Source: Paraspadella gotoi | Taxonomy: Eukaryota > Chaetognatha | DNA length: 64,000 nt | NCBI GenBank assembly: GCA_051294375.1 | Contig: CM119269.1 | Location: 12,366,981-12,430,980, forward strand | Reading direction: 5' to 3' | In this document: positions 1-12,125 of the stretch, one piece after another | How the letters are laid out: the number at the start of each line of letters is the position of its first letter | Numbering within the stretch: position 1 is the first letter of the stretch | Translations under genes and position numbers: made by a program | Notes under the pieces: generated by a model | Told to the model about the DNA's origin: nothing | The model's database searches: none | Seen by the model: only the letters and a program-made list of their open reading frames with translations

Positions 1-1024
1 CTTTTCTTTTCTCTTTTTTTTCGTTTACTATCATAATTTTTTCCCAGTTTGGTTCTTTCTGTCTCTCTCTCTCTCTCTCTCTCTTCCTCATCTCTCGTCT
101 CTGCTTTCTCTCCTCTCCCTCCTCTTCCTTCATCTTCTCGTCTCCATTTTCCTCTCTCTCTCTCTCGATTCTGCCTTCAAAAAGAGGACGTCTTCATAAA
201 AACACGGGGGAAATCTTTTCAACTTTCACCCTTTCCTAAAATATAATTTCATAAAGAAAAGGCACGCGTAGAGGAGAGAGACGAACTACAGAAAAGGAGA
301 GGAGAGAGAAGAGAAGACAGAGAAAGAGAGACCGAGAAGATAGAAGATAAGGTAGAACAGTACGACTTTATTGCTTGCGAACTCATTTCCCATGATGCAT
401 TCTCAGACTTTTTATTTTATAAATACAAAAGCCATACTTGGGATTATTGCCTTTTAATCAAACTAGAAGTCTAATTCAACACACATCGAGTCATCTATGG
501 CATTATGTTCACACAATCATCTGTCGTCTCATCTACCTCGTCTTCTCCCTCCTCTCTCTCTCTTCTTCCTCTCTCTCTCTTTCTGTCATGCGGCTCACTC
601 ATCTCTTCCTCCTCTACTTCTCTCTCTCTCTTATCTCTCATTCCTAGCTCACTTTAAACCCATAGTTGGTATTTGCTTTTAAAACCATCCATCGTCTTTC
701 TGTTTTCCCCCCGTATCTCCATACGTCAATACGATCTGTCTGTCCATCTGTCTGTCCGTTGGCCCGTTTTCGGCCATCGTCCACTCAGTAAATTCGTTGA
801 AAAGCTTGGCCGTCTCCTTGTGACGAGCGTGCGAAGAAAAAATTCCAATTCTCTCGCGGTTCCTTCGTATTTTACGGTTCTATCGTAATTTAATTTGGTT
901 CCATCTTGATTTCATGACCTAAATTTAATTCTGTATCAACCAGATTCTATTCGTATCGTTTCCAAGTTACAAGTTTTATCCAATTTCAATCACGTTTCCA
1001 ACCTGATTCCAACACACATGGAGT

Positions 1025-1315
1025 TTCGATCCCGGTTCAATCCCGGTTCAATCCCGGTTCAATCCCAGTTCAATCCCGGTTCAATCCCGGTTCAATCCCG
1101 GTTAAAATCCCGGTTAAAATCCCGGTTAAAATTTCGGTTAAAATCCCGATTAAAATCCCGGTTCAATCCCGGTTAAAATACCGGTTCAATCCCGGCTCAA
1201 TCCCGGCTCAATTCCGGTTCAATCCCAGTTCAAGTCCGGGTAAAATACTGGTTCAATCCCGGTTCAATCCCGGTTCAATCCCAGTTCAAGCCCGGGTTCA
1301 ATCCGGGTACCGTCT
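1025..1315 (+). repeat. 11-bp tandem array (ATCCCGGTTCA)n
   Basis: About 26 units with variants cagttca, ggttaaa and ggctca. About a dozen contain GGTTCAATCCC, which fits the pol III B-box consensus. Diverged units (ttccatccagtatccatcc) continue to about 1,430. No A box or tRNA-like fold was seen. Confidence 0.85.
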
Positions 1316-1439
1316 AGATTTCATCCTGATTCCATCCAGTATCCATCCCGGTTCTATCCAAAGTTTATAGCAATTCTATCCCAAGTCTATACCTTGTTCA
1401 ATTCCATCCTTGTTCTATCTCAGTCTATCAAGGCTACAA

Positions 1440-1910
1440 CCTAGTTCTATCTTCTTTCTTTTTTTTTTCCTTTACTCCCCTTTTTCCCTCTTTGCCTCCT
1501 CCCATCTTTTTCAACTCCTGTATTTTCATGTTAAATTCTTTCTTTCTTTTTTTAATATTATTTTCTTTTTCCTTCGTCCATTTTTCTTTTTTTTTTTCTC
1601 TCTTTTGATTCTTTTTTTCTTTCTCTCTCCACTGTTGATTCTTTCATTACCTATTTTCTACTTTTTTTCTCTCTTCCACTCTTTCCCTCTTTTTCTCTCT
1701 TTCTCCTCTCCCTTTCTCTCTTTACCTCTCTTTTTCTCGCTTTTCCTTTCTCTTCTTTTCTTTTTCTTTCTTTTTCTTCTCTCTTCCTCTCTTTACCTCT
1801 CTTTTTCCTCTCTTTTTCTTTCTTTACCTCTCTTTTTCTCTCTTTTCCTTTCTCTTCTTCTCTTTCCCCTCTTTTTTCTCTCTCTTCTCTTCCTCGATCT
1901 TTCTCAGGGG
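1440..1910 (+). repeat. pyrimidine-rich stretch
   Basis: ttttctctctt and similar units dominate. The 177-codon Phe/Leu/Ser frame here is a by-product. The preceding 1-1,020 holds scattered CT and CTGT tracts and no recognisable gene. Confidence 0.8.
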
Positions 1911-1970
1911 ATATTCCTTCTTTCTCAACCGCGAAGGGTATAATATATTGGTTGCAAGTTGGAGGCGGGA

Positions 1971-1974
<4 letters not shown>

Positions 1975-2047
<73 letters not shown>

Positions 2048-2060
2048 AGAGAGAGAGAGT
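1975..2060 (+). repeat. (GA)n microsatellite
   Basis: About 40 units. Together with the tract at 2,712-2,843 it explains the Arg-Glu frames here. Confidence 0.95.
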
Positions 2061-2458
2061 GGTAGAGGGGTTTAAGGGAAATAGAGGGTTTCAGGAGAAA
2101 AGAGGTTTTAAGGGTAAACGGTGGTTTGAGTTGTTTAGTCGAAGTATCTTTGGGGAAGTTTAGGTAAGTTTAGTTAAAATTGGAGGCGACATAAGACGAT
2201 ATATTATTTAAAGAGATGATAACGGAAAAGTAAGTTAGGAGGACTAGGTTTAGGAGGAGGAGGAGGAGGAGGAGGAGTATAAATGCGAAAGAGGCGCAGC
2301 ATGAGACAAAGGCAGAATAAAAGAGAAAAGAAAACGTAGAGAGAAATAGAAAAAAAAGAAAGAAAAAGAAAGAAAAGGAAAGAAAGTTTCGGACGAGGAG
2401 TAATTCTGAGAAATCAGCGGGAGAGGAGGAGGAGCTGAATTGACCGAGAGAGGCCGCT

Positions 2459-2543
2459 TCAAGAGCGACTCCAATAAAAGGACAAAGAGGAGCAAAGAAA
2501 GGTCGCAGCTATCATTGCTCCAACGGCAGCTCCAGGCCCGCTC
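2459..2543 (-). CDS. candidate short terminal exon with hydrophobic segment
   Basis: After acceptor acttttccag, phase 2, it encodes SGPGAAVGAMIAATFLCSSL and stops after SFYWSRS. The segment is helix-like. No partner exon was found on the minus strand to the right, so this may be chance. Confidence 0.2.
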
Positions 2544-2706
2544 CTGGAAAAGTCGTGTTTTGAAAGAATTAAAAAGCGGTGACGAGCAAGCATTGGACGT
2601 TGGAAAGAAAGCTTGCTCGGTCTTTTCTTGGGAGAACTAGTTGCGTTATTGAGGGATTTTGAGTGCAAATGTTATTGGCGAGCAAGCAGTGTTCGGAGGA
2701 AAGGAC

Positions 2707-2844
<138 letters not shown>

Positions 2845-2999
2845 ATATATGTAAATTGTTCGGCTCTCTTAATTTTAATCTTAGTATTTACCCTAAATAT
2901 ATTTTTAAACTTATAAACGAATCCCTAATCCTTTCACAGTATTACGTCGTTCGATCCGAAAAGGGGAAGAAGCGGTAAGGGGAGGGAGGGGGACGTCTA

Positions 3000-3932
3000 C
3001 ATCGTGACAATTTTACAAGCGCCGGTAGAAATATGCTGTCATTTGCAAACCAGTGGTTATTTCATTGATTTTAAAAATTAGTTGAGTAGAAAATACTAAA
3101 ACTATTTATGTGTTAAAATTTTATATTCATCAGTTAAGGTATGCCTTGACAATGAGTGGAGAAAGTTGGCTTGTAAAATCGGGTTTCATTTTCCAACTCA
3201 CTGTTTTTAAATTCAATTTTTTTTTTACTTTTAGCACTTTTTTAAACAAAGTATTTATTAAAATATTAAAAATATTAACATCCTCAGAAAGCCCTTAAAA
3301 ATATGAAGAGAATGATATACTTACGAAAGCTCTAACATAAAAAGTGAGCTGCCCAGCCTTGGTTCAATTAAGAGTGTCAAAAGTGAATTATTTAAAATTT
3401 TAAATCTTTTTTCAAAATATATGACCTGTTTAAATTATTATAACATAAAATATTATTATTTATATAATATCATAATATATAATATCACAATTTGATAAGT
3501 ATCATAAATTTATTCTCCAGCTATTGATTTTTAAAAAGATGTCTTGTTTTTGAGTATCCTAATTAAATTAAAGCTGGGCCAGTTAAATTTTATACTACAG
3601 TATTTGTCAGTACGTCATTCTTATTAGATTTGAAAGGGCTTTCAGAAGATAATATAATTAACATTATTTTATTTCATATTTCTTCAGAAAACTTACTGAA
3701 AGTAAGAGAAAAAAATTGAATCTAAAAAAAGTGAGTTGGAAAATGAAACCTGATTTTACAAGCCAACTTTCTCCACTCATTGTCAAGGCATATCTTAACT
3801 GATCAATATAAAATTTTAACACATAAATAGTTTTAGTATATTCTACTCAACTAAATTTTAAAATCAATGAAATAACCACTGGTTTGCAAATGACAGCGTA
3901 TTTCTACCGGCGCTTGTAAAATTGTCACCATG
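3000..3932 (+). mobile_element. palindromic TA-flanked MITE, copy 1
   Basis: 933 bp, flanked by TA on both sides (2,998-2,999 and 3,933-3,934). It begins CATCGTGACAATTTTACAAG and ends with the complement (CTTGTAAAATTGTCACCATG). The terminal inverted repeat exceeds 200 bp, and weaker inverted similarity continues to the centre, so the whole element can fold back. It encodes no protein. TA target duplication is typical of Tc1/mariner-mobilised elements. Confidence 0.8.
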
Positions 3933-3944
3933 TATGTCTTAATC

Positions 3945-4412
3945 AGCATCATCATCGTCATCAATATCATGATCATCATCATCATGATCATCATCATCAA
4001 CATTATTATCATCATCATTATCATCATGATCATCATCAACATCATCATCATCATCATCATGATCATCATCATCAACATTATTATCATCATCATCATCATC
4101 AACATCATTGTCATCATGATCATCATCATCAACATTATTTTCATCATCAATTCATCGTCATCATCATCATCATCATGATCATAATCATCATCATCATGAT
4201 CATCATCATCAACATTATTATCATCATCATTATCATCATCATTATCATCATCATGATCATCATCAACACCATTATCATTATCATCATCATCATCATCTTC
4301 ATCAACATCATTCTCCTAATCATGATCATCATCATCAGCATCATCATGATCATCATCATCATCATCATCAACATTAATATCATCATCATCATCATCATCA
4401 TCATCATCGTTC
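3945..4412 (+). repeat. (ATC)n-type trinucleotide array
   Basis: About 470 bp of catcat with interspersed atgatc and aacattatt. It begins immediately after the MITE end. Frames on both strands read Ile- or Met-repeats and are not genes. Confidence 0.9.
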
Positions 4413-4529
4413 CCGACGATCGTGTTGCCGTTTAAACTCGATACTTTTTAATCAGCGTCGACAGAATTTTTGTTGTGAAGAAAGAGAGAAAAACGAAATG
4501 TGTTGCGCCACAGTAACTTTATATTCCTG

Positions 4530-4775
4530 TGCATTTCTCTTTGATCACATAAGACAAAACATGACATCACATGACAAGACTAACAAACTTTCTTTGCCCG
4601 TCTATTTATGACATGCACTGCATCAAAATTTCGTCTTTTATTCCTTATAGTTTTAGCATTTCCTGAAGGCGGCGCGAGCAATCCCATAGATTTGAGGGTT
4701 TTTTATGTCTTAACAAATGAGCAACCAACCATAGGCAAATTATGTGAATTATTATAGTAACTGGGACAGATAGAT
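4530..4775 (+). repeat. dispersed repeat family 4, copy a
   Basis: gacatgcactgcatcaaa, atttcgtcttttattcctta, ctgaaggcggcgcgagc and acaaatgagcaaccaacc match, in the opposite orientation, the stretch at 37,595-37,805. Confidence 0.55.
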
Positions 4776-4839
4776 GAACAGACATACCGACCAACCGACA
4801 GACCGACTGAAAAGTGACTTAAAAATATGCGATTTGACG

Positions 4840-4925
4840 TCATCCTCGTTTTCGTCGTCGTTATCGTCGTCGTTATCGTCGTCGTTTTCGTCGTCGTTAT
4901 CGTCGTCGTTATCGTCGTCGTCGCC
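4840..4925 (+). repeat. (TCG)n/(TTATCGTCG)n tract
   Basis: Regular 9-base periodicity tcgtcgtta/tcgtcgttt. Minus strand reads Asp-Asp-Asn repeats, plus strand Ser-rich. No flanking splice sites were good enough to call an exon. Confidence 0.75.
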
Positions 4926-5313
4926 GCTCCAGTCCAATATAAGAGTCATTTGTTATCTTCTTATTTCAAACTTTTACCTTGAAGCAAAAGTGATAACCAC
5001 AACGCCTAAAGCCTTAAACAAATAGTTCTTTCCATTTGACGAAAACGCTTTTAAAAAACTTTGATTTTATTTTTTCTCACTCAACAAGTTGTGATATAAA
5101 TCCTTGTAGTAGTAAAATTACTATGATTTTTCGCTATGATTTCGTTATTTCCCTATTTTCATTACTCTTTCAATTCCAGTTATATATATTTAAACGATTA
5201 TAAACGCAATCCATGAGGAGTTGGAATACATAAAATCTTTACATTTACTGGATTAAAATAATTCGAGTTCCGACGACGACACCATTTCTTCGAAAAGCTC
5301 TCACATTTCTAAG

Positions 5314-5551
5314 AAAAGCTCTCGTAATTGACAACGACAACAACTTCAACGCGGCTGAGAATAATAACAGCAACAAGAGCGATCGCCTTCGCCACGACGA
5401 CGCCTCCGCTCCACCGCCGCGCCCGCTTCCGCCCTCTTGTCCGCCTCTGGAGTCTCTGGGCGGCGGCGGCGTTTTTGGCGTCCTTGGCGGCGACAACGAC
5501 CGACGCCCCCCCGCGGAAAGACCAGCGGGGGGGCGTCGAGGAAAGGAAAAG
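5314..5551 (+). CDS. candidate exon upstream of the LDLa exon
   Basis: 79 codons stay open between acceptor atttctaag and donor AAAAG|GTAAGG. Composition changes from Asn/Asp-rich to Pro-rich ([15 protein letters not shown]), Gly-rich and Arg-rich. It is GC-rich against an AT-rich flank. Membership of the LDLa gene rests only on strand, order and phase. Confidence 0.42.
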
Positions 5552-7588
5552 GTAAGGAAGGGTGAGGTGGATCAATCTCTCTCTCTCTCTCTCTCTTCCA
5601 TAAGCCTTTCTCTCTTTCTCTCTATCCTTTCTTTCTGTTTTCTTTCCGTGTTTCTTCCTTCTCTCTCTCACTCTCTCACTCGCTCCCTCTCTCGCTCTCA
5701 CGTGCAGTGAATTAGGGAAGAAGAATAATCGATCTTTCGAGTCACAAAAGTCGCAAAAACCTCGAGATTATGAGAATAATAATGAGCACGTGACCAAAAA
5801 GAAATTAAAGAGATGGAAAAAAAATAACATCGCAAGGATAAGAAAAAGAATAAATCAATTAGGAAATTAAAATGTTGTTAGCGTCAAGATGTTCCTCTTA
5901 TTTGCTTAATTCATATGTCTATATAAAACGTAAAGTACAATTGTTATTACTTTCTTTTCTCATTCTGATCATAACTTCTTGAATCAATCAATGAATAAGA
6001 ATATTTAAACTTCAACCCTTAAACTTATCTAAAAATTCTCGTTTATGAGTTTGAGGAACATGCATCGGCAGACATAAAAAACATCCTTTATTCATGAATT
6101 TTTTCCTTAATAAATTCAAATAATTGAGGAAACGCGAATTCCGTTTGAACATTTTTTTCGGGCATCGACTCTGGCAGCTCTCCACCACTCGTGATGCGTG
6201 AACATTGGCAATGATTTACAAATTGAGTGACTCTGAACTCGAGACTTCCATAAAATTATTAATAATTATACTATTGTCAGCTCACTGTTAGTCTTGCTGT
6301 TTAAACAGATGCACAATAGACGTACATCGTTTTATTTCGCGCCCTTTGATGCGTTTCGCAATGTGTTTTCTATCCCTTCGGCTTCCAATCCTTCTTCGCA
6401 TAGGTCCCGTCTCGTTTGTCCTCAGTCCGCTTCAGCCTTCCCCGTTATAATCGTCCGCTTATCCCCTTCTTCCTCTGCCTCTTTATCTTTCTCCCCTCGC
6501 ACTCCTTTACTCTTACTCTCGTCTTATCTTCCGTTCATCGCTTTCTTACTCTCGTCCTCTATTCTCCTTCCGATTCCTTTTCCTCCATCTCTCTTTTATC
6601 ATTGCCACGTCCCTCGTCATACTCCGCGTATGTAAACTTCTTACTACTCGTATATCCTTACTCTCTTTTATTCTTATCCTTTCTTCGCACTTCTCTTCTC
6701 ATCCGTCTACTCTACTCTATCTTCCTTTCACGTCCTTCTACATCCTCCACTCACTTGTATCCTTGCTTATCCCTTTCTTTATCTTCCTCTCTCTTATCTC
6801 TCTTATCTTCTTCATCCCTTCACCTCTCTCTTTTATCTTCCTTCAATCCCTTTCTTCCTCTCTCTTATCTTCCTTCATCCCTTTCTTATATCTCTTTATT
6901 CTTCCTTCATCCCTCTTTCTCCTTTCTCTTATCTTTCCTTCATCCTTCTTTCTCTCTCTTTACTCTTCATCCCTTCTTCTTCTCTTTATCTTTTCTTCCT
7001 TCTCTCTCTCTTTTACTCTCTCCTTTATCTTCCTTCATCCCTTCCTTTCTCATTCTCTTTTCTCTTCATCTCCCTATTCCTTCCCTCTCTTTCTCTTCCT
7101 TCATCCCTTCTTTCCTCTCTTTATCTTCCCCTCCCTACACAAACTCTCTCTCGTCCCCCTCTCCCTCTCCTCACTCTCTCTCTCCCTCTTTTCTCCCTCT
7201 TTTCCCTCTCTCTTTCTCTCCCTCACTCTCTCTCCCTCCCTCCTCATCCCCTTCTCCCTCCCTCTCCTCTTCTTCTCTCTCTTTCTCCTCCCTCCTCCTC
7301 CCTCCCTCCCCCCTCCCTCCCTCTTCTCCCTCTCTATCTCCCTATTTTCCGCTCGATCTCCTTTATTGCAGCGCGGATTCCTCTTTCGTCTTTTCCTCGA
7401 TTCTTAGCGACAGAATCTTTTGTGTTCTTCCCGGTTTTTTTCCTACAACAATAACAAAAATAGATAAATCAAACTATTCAGTTAAAAATATTAAACGTAA
7501 TAATTCACAGTGTATTGATTGCTGTGAATCTAACCTTTTTCCCGACGTAAAAAATAACAATTCTTCAATATTTGTCGAAAAGGACACC

Positions 7589-7641
<53 letters not shown>

Positions 7642-8669
7642 GCCTATTTTTTTCTTCACTGTTACATGGTGACAATTTTACAAGCGCCGGTAGAAATACG
7701 CTGTCATTTGCAAACCAGTGGTTATTTCATTGATTTTAAAATTAGTTAAGTAGAAACTATTAAAGTCATTTATGTGTTCAAATTTTATATTGATCAGTTA
7801 AGATATGCCTTGACAATGAGTGGAGAAAGTTAGCTTGTAAAATTGGTTTCATTTTCCAATTTTTTTCTCTTACTTTCAGTAAGTTTCTGAAGAAATTGAA
7901 ATAAAATAATATTAATATTATTTTCTTCTGAAAGCCTTTCAAATCTAAAGAGAATGACATACTTACAACTACTGTAGTATAAAATTTAACCAGCCCAGCT
8001 TTAATTTAATTAGGATACTCAAAAACAAGACATCTTTCCAAAAATCATAGCTCTAGAGTAAATTTAGGATTTTATTCAAATTGTGATTGGCTATCTTAAA
8101 TCTCTTTTTCAGGCTCTTTCATGATAGTTATATAAGTAATAATATTTTATGTTATAATAATTTAATAGGTCATATATTTTAAAATAGATTTAAAATTTTA
8201 GATAATTAACTTTTGACTCTCTTAATTGAACCAAGGCTGGGCAGCTTAATTTTTATGTTAGAGCTTTCGTAAGTATATCATTCTCTTCATTTTTTAAGGG
8301 CTTTCTGAGGATATTAATATTGTTAATATCTTAATAAATACTTTGTTTAAAAAAGTGATAGAAGTTGAAAAAAAAAATAAATTTCAAAACAGCGTGTTGG
8401 AAAATGAAACCGGATTTTACAAGCCAACTTTCTCCACTCATTGTCAAGGCATATCTTAACTGATCAATATAAAATTTGAACACATAAATGACTTTAATAG
8501 TTTCTACTCAACTAATTTTTAAAATCAATGAAATAACCACTGGTTTGCAAATGACAGCGTTTTTTTACCGGCGCTTGTAAAATTGTCACCATGTAGATTA
8601 AAGCTTCAGATTTCTTTCGATGTCGTCTGAAATTCGATCTAGATAAAAAGAAATAAAAAGATAAAAAAA

Positions 8670-8734
<65 letters not shown>

Positions 8735-9138
8735 AAAAGGAAAGAAAGAAAGAAACAAAAAGAATAAAAGAAAGAAATAACAGATCTCAGCATAAGATAA
8801 CAAAATAAAGTTTTCTCTTGGTAAGTTTTACTCCATCGCCCAATTCCCTTACCTTCCCAGATTCGCCAACCCGCCCGTCGCCTCTACTTCGCATCCACCT
8901 CACCTTCGAACGCCGCCTTTTCTCAACTCGCCTCACCTCGCCGAACGCCGCTTCCGACCCCGTCGATTCTCGGCTCCGCAGGCGCCGCCCCCGCTGCCGC
9001 GGCGCCGTTACTTTCCTCGCCCCACTTGCGATCTGCGGCGGGAATTTCGCTGCGGCGACGGAAAATGCATCGAAGCGAGAAAATATTGCGATGGAACTGA
9101 TGATTGTTGGGATGGAACCGACGAGTTCCGCTGCTCGG
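5314..9138 (+). CDS. LDL-receptor class A domain gene, two exons, partial
   Basis: Exon 5,314-5,551 ends GAAAAG|GTAAGG and reads Asn-rich, then Pro/Gly-rich, then Arg-rich. It ends in phase 0. Exon 8,982-9,138 has acceptor ctccgcag and donor TCGG|GTGAGT, phase 0 to 1, so the two join in frame. The second exon encodes a Pro/Arg linker and a full LDLa module: six Cys spaced 7, 4, 6, 5 and 8, with the calcium-site motif [13 protein letters not shown]. LDLa modules are extracellular ligand-binding units of receptors and matrix proteins. I found no signal peptide, further modules or stop, so the rest of the gene is missing or unrecognised. An alternative acceptor at 8,860 would add an open Pro-rich stretch. 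A MITE lies in the intron. Confidence 0.6.
6420..7370 (+). repeat. 950-bp pyrimidine-dominated stretch
   Basis: Mostly ctc, ttc and tccctc with rare purines, densest at 7,160-7,345. It produces a 418-codon Ser/Leu/Phe/Pro frame that I regard as non-coding. A (CT)n tract at 7,593-7,639 follows. Confidence 0.85.
7665..8593 (-). mobile_element. palindromic TA-flanked MITE, copy 2
   Basis: 929 bp, flanked by TA at 7,663-7,664 and 8,594-8,595, with ends CATGGTGACAATTTTACAAG and its complement. The distinguishable arms (for example ccagcccagcttt versus aaggctgggcagc) show that it lies in the opposite orientation to the copy at 3,000. It sits in the intron of the LDLa gene. Confidence 0.8.
8668..8755 (+). 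repeat. (GAAA)n microsatellite
   Basis: About 20 units of aaag directly after the right end of the MITE at 7,665-8,593. Confidence 0.9.
8982..9138 (+). CDS. exon encoding an LDLa module
   Basis: Residues run [16 protein letters not shown] to TDEFRCS. All six cysteines and the acidic calcium ligands of an LDLa repeat are present. The exon ends in phase 1, as is usual for these modules. This is the best-supported exon of its gene. Confidence 0.8.
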
Positions 9139-9289
9139 GTGAGTTAGAAGATGGAGAGTGAAATTTTGGGAAAGTTTGAAGTTGGAAGAGACGAAAGTGT
9201 TTGTTGAGAGAAATCGTCGGTTAAAGATGAAAAAATGAGAGAATGAATGAATGAATGAATGAATGAATGAATGAATGAAATTTGAGATA

Positions 9290-9820
9290 GAAATGACAAA
9301 TATAAAACAGAAAAAGAAATAGAAATTAGAGATAGAAATGATGAATATAAAACAGAAGAAGAGATAGAAATGACGAATATAAAACAGAAAAAGAAATATA
9401 AATTTGAGATAGAAATGACGAATATAAAACAGAAAAAGATTAGAAATTAGAGATAGAAATGACGAATATAAACAGAAAAAGATTAGAATTTAGAATAGAA
9501 ATGATGAATATAAAACAGAAAAAGATTAGAATTTAGAAATAGAAATGACGAATATAAAACAGAAAAAGATTAGAATTTAGAGATAGAAATGACGAATATA
9601 AAACAGAAAGAGATTAGAATTTAGAGATAGAAATGACGAATATAAAACAGAAAAAGATTAGAATTTAGAGATAGAAATGACGAATATAAAACAGAAAAAG
9701 ATTAGAATTTAGAGATAGAAATGAACGAATATAAAACAGAAAAAGATTAGAATTTAGAGATTATAAATGCACGAATATAAAACAGAAAAAGATTAGAATT
9801 TAGAGACAGAAATGACGACA
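9290..9820 (+). repeat. minisatellite, unit about 46 bp
   Basis: Around 11 tandem units of the type gaaatgacgaatataaaac, agaaaaagattagaattta, gagata. The first units carry aagaaatagaaatt or aagagatag variants. A (GAAT)n tract at 9,240-9,278 precedes it. It follows directly on the intron after the LDLa exon. Confidence 0.85.
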
Positions 9821-10559
9821 TCGACTTTTTTCTCATCACATCGACTTCGATTTCCTGAGAAAATTAAATAAAAATCGATCTTATGAGGTCGACAGTCGAC
9901 CTGGTGATACGAAACCAAAAATTCGGGGAAAAAATCAATAAATTGACGAGACAAAAAGTTGAAGGAACTAAATTTTTTAGCTTCACTTTTCACCAAATTA
10001 TATTAGGTTTTATGTCTAGAAAGACGGAGAGGGCGTTAGAAGTTCTCGCTCGTTAGACTCTCAGTCCAATTGTGAAAGTAGAAGCAGGAATTGGGGATAT
10101 TTTATGGGTTCACGATTTTGAGGAGAAAGGTTCGAAAGACAGTAATAACCGATGGTCGGTCGTTGAGAAATGAGTCTCGCCGAATAAATATGAGACTTTT
10201 TTTCAGCTTTTAAAATATGCTAGACTCGTTAGCTGAAGAAATGTGCAAAGGAATTTCATGGCGCCGAATCATTTTAAGCATCAAATCTGCTATTAATTTG
10301 CTATAAAGGAAACAACAGCAGGTTAAATTTGGGGGAAAAAAAATTGGCACCTTTTATGAAGTGGATTGAGTATTTCGTAGCTAATCGTCATCCCGGCTTT
10401 CGGGAATTCGTCCAATCAGGCGTCCGGAAGTTCGAGACGACGACCAATCACAGAACGAGTTTTTTATGGTCTTCGTATCTCATCGACGGCGACAAAGGAA
10501 TTATCTTCAGTCGTAATAAATATTAATGAAAAATGGCGACGAAGTTCTCTCCGTCTTTT

Positions 10560-10604
<45 letters not shown>

Positions 10605-10744
10605 AGGTTCGTCCATTAGTCTACTTTCCTTTTTCCCAAGTGAGAATATCATGTTCATTGTTCAGTTGTCTCTTTGCTCGGTTTACCTATATCTTGAAAA
10701 CTATCATATTAGTGAATATTAATCTGTAGTTATTTTTCTTTTTT

Positions 10745-11150
10745 TACAAATATAGTAGCCCAGTCAGCTTATTTTGTACATAGTACTACCCTTATATAAT
10801 GTCAAAATTTCAAAATTTTTTTTTTTTTAATTCTGAGAACAGATTCAGATTCCTCGTGAAAATTTGATAAAAGAAAATATAAACGTTTTTTTTAAATTAC
10901 AAAAAACTATATTTTTAAGCTGGAAATTGAAAATTGGCCCTTTAAATTTAATTTTTTACATTTTTGACCAAAGAATTTTGAAAAAAAGAATTATACTTTC
11001 TTATATCTTATAAGGAATCCAAATTCGATCTTAAAATTTAAAAAAATGTATTTTGAAATTGTAGCCTATTATATACTTATTAGTTATTACTATATATAAA
11101 TAAAGCTCACTGGTGCCCACTAATATATAAAATTAAAAAGCAAATTTAGC
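10745..11150 (-). repeat. dispersed repeat family 2, inverted copy
   Basis: tagcccagtcagctt and tactacccttatataatg are the complement of the end of the unit at 20,050-20,470. It is independent of the large duplication. Confidence 0.55.
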
Positions 11151-11351
11151 AAAATATTTTTATTGGTTTTTATTTTATCATTTTCACATCACTCTTCTGG
11201 ACATACTAGTACATTGTAGACATACTAGTACATTGCGGACATTATACGCTTCTAATCAGTACTAAAACTTTTCTCCAAGGTCGCTTCGTGAGAACAGTGA
11301 ACCATTTCAGTCATCCACTGAACATTCTGAACACACATTCTTCGTCCTCGG

Positions 11352-11352
<1 letters not shown>

Positions 11353-11400
<48 letters not shown>

Positions 11401-11679
11401 ATTTCTTATCTTAATGTGAACTCCAGATACACCCGAGCGTCATTTCTCTTTTAAGACCAAGCAATAGAAACAAGCATTTTTGACTGCTGAAACAATTTCT
11501 ATGTTCATTTTAGCTTTCACTTGGGTAATTCTTGAAACAAATTATTAAATTTTGTTTAATTTTACTTTGTTTAGGCGGATAACAATTACAACAACATTTT
11601 ATTTTATTATTCAAAATATTAATTATTTGATTATGATCATTATTGTATAACTTTTCTCACGCCGCCCATTTTTTGCTTT

Positions 11680-11738
<59 letters not shown>

Positions 11739-12054
11739 CCACACTCGTTTTAGTCGACGATTTGTTTACTTTAACTGCGTGGAATTTTTAGTCTCTTGAG
11801 AATCGTAAAATAAGAAGAAGAAAAGATTTATATCTGTGTTGTGACTTTCTTTGTTTTAGATAAAACTCTTTTTCTTTTTTTTATTTCTCTCTTTCTTTCT
11901 TTCCTTCTTTATCTCCTTCTTTCTCTCTTTCTTTCTTTCTTTCTTTCTCTCTTTATTTTTTTCTTTTTTCTTTCTTTCTTTTATATCTGTTCGGTGACTT
12001 TCTCTCTAACTCTTTTTCTTTCTTTATTTCTTTCCTTCTTTCTTTCGGTATTTT

Positions 12055-12125
<71 letters not shown>

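Noticed and set aside
1025-1315. CRISPR-like array
   Set aside because: Units are 11 bp without unique spacers, in a eukaryotic context; it is a plain tandem repeat.
1410-1943. 177-codon Phe/Leu/Ser frame
   Set aside because: Entirely within TTTC/CTC-rich DNA; no splice signals or mixed composition.
3851-4435. Met- and Ile-repeat frames on both strands
   Set aside because: Translation of an (ATC)n array; both strands open alike.
6416-7672. 418-codon frame rich in Ser/Leu/Phe/Pro
   Set aside because: Product of a pyrimidine-only stretch; it ends in a (CT)n tract, and adjacent frames are equally open.
10526-10729. Frame starting ATGGCGACGAAGTTC next to a (CT)n tract
   Set aside because: After a few codons it becomes Leu-Ser repeat and then AT-rich sequence; no domain or splice support.
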